From the NCBI GenBank assembly GCA_964457935.1, contig CAYWFC010000032.1, forward strand, positions 1 through 10,659: a stretch of 10,659 nt of DNA, read 5' to 3'. Below, piece after piece: positions 7,660-10,659 of the stretch. The DNA is from STF1-107 sp964457935 (GTDB lineage: Bacteria > Bacillota > Clostridia > Christensenellales > UBA1242). The position numbers were made by a program, and so were the translations under genes. Position 1 is the first letter of the stretch. Each line of letters begins with the position of its first letter. The notes below the pieces were generated by a model. That model saw only the letters and a program-made list of their open reading frames with translations. It did not search any database and was not told the origin of the DNA.

Positions 7660-7667
7660 CCTCCTTT
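7660..7667 (-). promoter_or_regulatory. Strong ribosome binding site fixing the TIGR04086 gene start
   Basis: AAAGGAGG on the minus strand, 7 nt before ATG 7652, is a near-complete anti-16S match and the strongest such site in the window. It decides against the longer reading from 7742. Confidence 0.88.
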
Positions 7668-7688
7668 GTAAATTTTATTCACTAGAAG

Positions 7689-7716
7689 ATAATAATATGA
7701 CCATGCGGTATCACAA
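7689..7716 (-). promoter_or_regulatory. Possible promoter for the TIGR04086 gene
   Basis: TTGTGA (7716-7711) and TATTAT (7694-7689) are separated by 16 nt on the minus strand, just after the yajC terminator. The match is four of six and five of six bases. The presence of a strong terminator upstream makes a promoter here expected, but AT-rich DNA often gives such matches by chance. Confidence 0.4.
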
Positions 7717-7747
7717 AAAAATATGTCGATGTTATTCGACATATTTT
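7715..7747 (-). terminator. Strong intrinsic terminator after yajC
   Basis: A perfect 12-bp stem pairs 7718-7729 with 7736-7747 (AAAATATGTCGA / TCGACATATTTT) around a 6-nt loop. On the minus strand it ends in a run of seven or more T. It begins 5 nt after the yajC stop codon and is the longest stem in the window. Most yajC transcripts should end here. Confidence 0.88.
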
Positions 7748-7752
7748 GTATA

Positions 7753-8220
7753 TTACTTTTTAGTTTTCTTAGCAGTCGATTTTGGAGCAGACTTTGTAGC
7801 CTTTGGTTTAGTCTCAGATTTTACTTCTGGCGTTTCGACTGTAGCAGTCTCTTCAGTTGGCTCAGTTTTTGGCGTCTCTTCAGCCGACTTCTCTTCAGAT
7901 TTTTCGGCAGTCTTGTCGTTAGCAGGTGACTTATCGGCCTTTTTGCCTACCACGCCATATACTGCTTTGACGTCGATCTGTATAAAGCCAAAATTGTTTT
8001 TGTGACCTGTTTTGATTACTAATTGTTTCTCGCCGTCTTCTTCAAATACATCGACTACTGTACCAATGATGCCACTGTAAGTCATAATTTTGTCATTTTT
8101 TCTGACTTCATTCTGCATTTGTTCTTGCTCGGTCGTGTACTTTCTCCTACGCATGTAGCTCAATAATAGCAATAATACTAAAACAACAATCATTGCGCCT
8201 AATAAAATATAATTTTTCAT
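7753..8220 (-). CDS. yajC: Preprotein translocase accessory subunit YajC with long charged tail
   Basis: 155 residues. YajC is a small single-helix partner of SecDF-YidC at the SecYEG translocon; it is not essential in studied species and its exact role is unclear. Seen: a membrane helix at about 4-22, then RRRK, a cytoplasmic core with Q..M..EVRKNDKIMTYSGIIGTVVDV (the classic YajC signature is a G-D-x-V-x-T-x-G-G-I-x-G-x-V pattern) and a beta-rich section ending near KAVYGVVGKK (about 93). The last 62 or so residues are low-complexity Lys/Glu/Thr/Pro/Ala/Ser and finish with a purely basic end. Typical YajC is 85-115 residues, so this tail is an extension. Start: GAGGAG with 6-nt spacing. It lies 64 nt after tgt and is followed at once by a terminator. 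Its promoter is uncertain, so it may be co-transcribed with tgt. Confidence 0.93.
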   Translation of the reverse strand: MKNYILLGAMIVVLVLLLLLSYMRRRKYTTEQEQMQNEVRKNDKIMTYSGIIGTVVDVFEEDGEKQLVIKTGHKNNFGFIQIDVKAVYGVVGKKADKSPANDKTAEKSEEKSAEETPKTEPTEETATVETPEVKSETKPKATKSAPKSTAKKTKK

Positions 8221-8244
8221 AAATTTCTCCTCAAATATGACAAT

Positions 8245-8273
8245 AAGTTAACAAATTATATGCCAAAAGTCAA
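8245..8273 (-). promoter_or_regulatory. Weak candidate promoter for yajC
   Basis: TTGACT (8273-8268) is followed after 17 nt by TAACTT (8250-8245) on the minus strand. The -35 box is good but the -10 matches only three of six bases. Geometry and the resulting short leader resemble the secD and M50 promoters. A TATAAT also lies nearby but has no -35 partner at the right distance. Confidence 0.28.
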
Positions 8274-8284
8274 ACAATTTATAT

Positions 8285-9400
8285 CTATTCTTGGTAATAT
8301 TTTGTCAATACCTGTCTTTTATAATCTAAAAATCTGTCATTATTGATAGCGTCGCGTGCGCCTTCCATTAATTTTAGACTAAATCTCAAATTGTGAAGAG
8401 ATAGCAGTCTAGCGCCCAAGATTTCATTGGTCACCACTAAATGGCGCAAGTATGCTTTGGTATGATTTCTACAGCAATAGCAATCGCATTCGGGGTCCAA
8501 AGGGGTAAAATCTGTTTTGTATTTTGCATTTTTTAGTACGACTTTCCCAGCACTGGTCATTGCTGTGCCATTGCGCGCTATCCTAGTCTGCAGAACACAG
8601 TCAAACATATCAATACCTCGGTCTATCCCCTCTAGCAAACAATCTGGACTACCCACGCCCATCAGATATCTAGGCATATTCTCTGGGTAATGTGGCTTCA
8701 AGACATCTAACATTTCATACATTAATTCTTTCGGTTCACCGACAGACAACCCACCTATTGCTATTCCGCATCTAGCATAAGGGAGAGTTTTCTCGAGACT
8801 AATCAGCCTCAAATCTTTATAAAAATTACCTTGCACAATAGGGAATAACATTTGGTTGTCATTTTTTTGCGCCTTATAACATCTATCTAGCCATTCTAGA
8901 GTTCTGTTCATTGCTTTTTCAGCAGTCTTGTGATCTTCGCCATACTTGCTACATACATCAAAAGCCATGACTATATCAGAGCCTAAATCGTTTTGTATCT
9001 CTATCGCTTTTTCTGGGGTGATGAACATTTTCTCACCGCTCAAATGACTAGAGAATTGCACACCTTCGTCAGTTATTTTGCGCAGACTAGACAGTGAAAA
9101 TACCTGAAATCCACCGCTATCCGTCAAGATAGGCTTATGCCAATTCATAAACTGGTGCAAGCCACCTGCTTGCCTTATCACGTCTTGACCTGGACGCAAA
9201 AATAAGTGATAAGTATTGGATAGTATTATCTGCGCTTCTATTTTCTCTAAATCTTCGACTGTCAGACTCTTCACTGTCGCTTGAGTGCCCACAGGCATAT
9301 ATATCGGGGTATAAATATCTCCATGAGGTGTGTGCAATATGCCTGTCCTAGCACCCGACTGCTTGCATACGTGCAGTACTTCAAAACTAAATTTTTCCAT
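8285..9400 (-). CDS. tgt: tRNA-guanine transglycosylase (Tgt)
   Basis: 371 residues, normal length. Tgt swaps guanine-34 of GUN-anticodon tRNAs (His, Asp, Asn, Tyr) for preQ1. Because queA sits just upstream and acts on preQ1-tRNA, preQ1 is the likely substrate here. Seen: a TIM-barrel protein with DSGGFQVFSL (94-103, Asp94 acid/base), FDVC (147-150, Asp148 binds the base), VQGN (189-192), IAIGGLSVGEP (213-223) and FDCVLQTRIARNG (266-278, nucleophile Asp267). The zinc site CxCxxC is at Cys305, Cys307 and Cys310, with His336 in LHNL. Small departures from the common bacterial sequence are FDVC for FDEC, QGN for QGG and LQTR for LPTR; catalytic residues remain. The start has AGGAG with 5-nt spacing. 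The queA stop codon lies 8 nt upstream and touches the site, so the two are surely co-transcribed. Confidence 0.97.
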   Translation of the reverse strand: MEKFSFEVLHVCKQSGARTGILHTPHGDIYTPIYMPVGTQATVKSLTVEDLEKIEAQIILSNTYHLFLRPGQDVIRQAGGLHQFMNWHKPILTDSGGFQVFSLSSLRKITDEGVQFSSHLSGEKMFITPEKAIEIQNDLGSDIVMAFDVCSKYGEDHKTAEKAMNRTLEWLDRCYKAQKNDNQMLFPIVQGNFYKDLRLISLEKTLPYARCGIAIGGLSVGEPKELMYEMLDVLKPHYPENMPRYLMGVGSPDCLLEGIDRGIDMFDCVLQTRIARNGTAMTSAGKVVLKNAKYKTDFTPLDPECDCYCCRNHTKAYLRHLVVTNEILGARLLSLHNLRFSLKLMEGARDAINNDRFLDYKRQVLTKYYQE

Positions 9401-9408
9401 AATTTCTC

Positions 9409-10446
9409 CTATAAAATAAACATCGAATCACCAAAAGAGAAAAATCTATATTCATTCTCCACTGCTACACGATAACAATTCAGCGTTTGCTCTATGCCAG
9501 CAAAAGCAGACACCAGCATAATAAGGGTCGATTTTGGCAAATGAAAATTTGTGATTAGCCCGTTGACGACCTTGAAGTCATAAGGCGGATAGATAAATAT
9601 ATTTGTGTCTCCCGAAAATTCTTTTAGAGGAAATCCATTTTCCCCCACGCTCTCCAGTACTCTAAGGCTAGTAGTACCTACCGCTATTATGCGTCGCCCT
9701 TCTGTATGGGCTTTGTTCAGCATATCGGCGTTATCTTTACTAAAAGTAATGTGTTCGCTATGCATCTCATGCTCACGTATATCTTCCTCTTTGCATGGTC
9801 TAAACGTACCAAGACCCACATTTAGTGTAGTATAACATATCTCCACTCCCATATCTTGTAGTTTTGATATGAGTTCTTGGGTAAAATGTAGTCCTGCCGT
9901 AGGTGCAGCCGCTGAGCCAGTTACTTTGTTGTACACTGTTTGGTATCTCTCGTTGTTCTGCAACTTTTCGTGTATATAATGTGGCAGTGGCATCTCGCCT
10001 ATCTTCTCTAAAATATTTTCGAATACTCCTTCGTATACAAATTTCATAATGCGGTTGCCATTTGGCAAAACTTCTATTAGTTCTGCGTACATATCGTCGC
10101 TGTATACGAGTTTTTCGCCTATATGTAGGCGTTTTGCTGGCTTTAGTAGTACTTCCCATGTGTCCATAGAAATACGCTTTAGGAGCAATGTTTCTATGTT
10201 GGCGCCAGTAGCCTTTTTGCCATACAATCTAGCCGGCAAAACGCGTGTATTATTCAGCACCAAAACATCGCCACTTTTGAAATACTCTGTTATGTCATAA
10301 AAGTGTCTATGTGAAATAGTGTCATTTGCTCTATTGTATACCAATAATCTCGAATCATCTCTCTTATCTAACGGCTTTTGCGCGATTAATCGCTCTGGTA
10401 AGTCGTAATCATAAGTGGACAAAAGATAATTTTTGTTATTCTCCAT
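9409..10446 (-). CDS. queA: S-adenosylmethionine:tRNA ribosyltransferase-isomerase (QueA)
   Basis: 345 residues from ATG 10446, normal for the family (about 340). QueA moves and isomerises the ribosyl group of S-adenosylmethionine onto preQ1 in tRNA, giving epoxyqueuosine, the step after Tgt. Seen: LPERLIAQKPLDKRDDSRLLVY near the start (about 16-37), DVLVLNNTRVLPARL, MPLPHYIHEK, the hallmark TGSAAAPTAGLHF, LNVGLGTFRP, HEMHSEHI, GTTSLRVLES, and IYPPYDFKVVNGLITNFHLPKSTLIMLVSAF at the C-terminal end. No key motif is broken. In-frame ATGs also occur at 10470, 10461 and 10455. The 10446 start puts the conserved N-terminus at the usual distance and is the only one with purine-rich GGAA/GAAGAAG at workable spacing, though the site is weak. 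It overlaps ruvB by 11 nt, so translation is probably coupled to ruvB. Confidence 0.95.
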   Translation of the reverse strand: MENNKNYLLSTYDYDLPERLIAQKPLDKRDDSRLLVYNRANDTISHRHFYDITEYFKSGDVLVLNNTRVLPARLYGKKATGANIETLLLKRISMDTWEVLLKPAKRLHIGEKLVYSDDMYAELIEVLPNGNRIMKFVYEGVFENILEKIGEMPLPHYIHEKLQNNERYQTVYNKVTGSAAAPTAGLHFTQELISKLQDMGVEICYTTLNVGLGTFRPCKEEDIREHEMHSEHITFSKDNADMLNKAHTEGRRIIAVGTTSLRVLESVGENGFPLKEFSGDTNIFIYPPYDFKVVNGLITNFHLPKSTLIMLVSAFAGIEQTLNCYRVAVENEYRFFSFGDSMFIL

Positions 10447-10659
10447 CTTCTTCATTTCCATTAAATACATTTTTAGGCACAGGGAGATTGAAATGTTTGT
10501 AGCAATTAGCCAGCACCACTCTCCCCCTAGGCGTCCTAGCGATAAATCCTAACTGCAGCAGATATGGTTCGATGACATCCTCTACAGTACTGCTCTCTTC
10601 GCCAGTAGAGGCTGCGAGTGTATCCAGTCCGACTGGTCCGCCACCAAATTTCTCTATCA
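10436..10659 (-). CDS. ruvB: Holliday junction branch migration helicase RuvB, C-terminal end (cut by window edge)
   Basis: The last 73 residues are present. RuvB is the hexameric AAA+ motor that drives branch migration with RuvA during recombination and replication restart. Seen: the winged-helix DNA-binding domain with KFGGGPVGLDTLAASTGE, then EDVIEPYLLQLGFIARTPRGR, then an ANCYKHFNLPVP end. These are the standard C-terminal RuvB signatures. A short Asn/Glu/Asp-rich tail (NVFNGNEEDGE) follows. The reading frame stays open to the window edge and stops with TAA at 10436-10438, 11 nt inside queA. ruvB-queA-tgt is a common Firmicutes order. Confidence 0.96.
   Translation of the reverse strand, partial: IEKFGGGPVGLDTLAASTGEESSTVEDVIEPYLLQLGFIARTPRGRVVLANCYKHFNLPVPKNVFNGNEEDGE

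Noticed and set aside
7653..7752. Hairpin at 7718-7747 considered as a riboswitch or leader RNA of the TIGR04086 gene
   Set aside because: It is a simple 12-bp hairpin with a T-run right after the yajC stop. The remaining about 60 nt is too short and unstructured for a riboswitch.
7697..8005. Plus-strand open frame of 102 codons opposite yajC, rich in Ser, Val, Phe and Asp
   Set aside because: Its composition is a mirror of the repetitive YajC tail codons. The frame also spans the yajC terminator, and no ribosome binding site is present.
9800..10159. Minus-strand open frame of 119 codons inside queA in another frame
   Set aside because: The QueA frame here carries the hallmark conserved motifs; the alternative is Arg/Thr-rich with no start signal.
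1..10659. Looked for CRISPR arrays, insertion sequences, tRNA genes, long repeats and recoded stop codons
   Set aside because: No regularly spaced repeats, transposase-like frames, cloverleaf genes or in-frame stops in conserved genes were seen. All intergenic gaps are under 140 bases.

Overview
The window is a chromosomal housekeeping block from a low-GC Firmicute. It is most likely an uncultured Clostridia lineage, as inferred from AT-rich sequence, strong AGGAG-type ribosome binding sites, the standard genetic code, and the gene order ruvB-queA-tgt-yajC-(TIGR04086 membrane gene)-secD-secF-recJ-relA, which is typical of Clostridia. All ten genes lie on the minus strand, so transcription runs from high to low coordinates. 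No mobile element, CRISPR array, tRNA or rRNA was seen. No stretch longer than about 140 bases lacks a gene.

Layout in transcription order. Block 1 is the end of ruvB (Holliday junction helicase), then queA and tgt (queuosine modification of tRNA); ruvB and queA overlap, and queA and tgt are 8 nt apart. Block 2 is yajC, followed by a strong intrinsic terminator. Block 3 is a small four-helix membrane protein (TIGR04086 type), followed by a second terminator. Block 4 is secD-secF, overlapping by 14 nt, driven by a perfect TTGACA-17-TATAAT promoter and closed by a third terminator. Block 5 is recJ-relA, separated by 1 nt. Block 6 is the start of an M50 site-2-protease-like gene with its own near-consensus promoter, whose -35 box overlaps the relA stop codon. 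Genes that usually travel together are therefore split into short, separately terminated units.

The gene content is ordinary and I see no convincing undescribed multi-gene system. The unusual points are within proteins. The long RelA/SpoT homologue keeps a bifunctional-type RFKD synthetase loop, but every recognisable HD hydrolase residue is gone. SecD and SecF both lack the conserved membrane aspartates used for proton-coupled secretion. YajC carries a long lysine/glutamate-rich tail. recJ starts only 11 nt after a terminator and has no clear ribosome binding site.

Several start codons were set by ribosome binding sites or promoters. secD starts at 7114, secF at 5826 and the TIGR04086 gene at 7652; longer upstream readings are possible in these frames but poorly supported.
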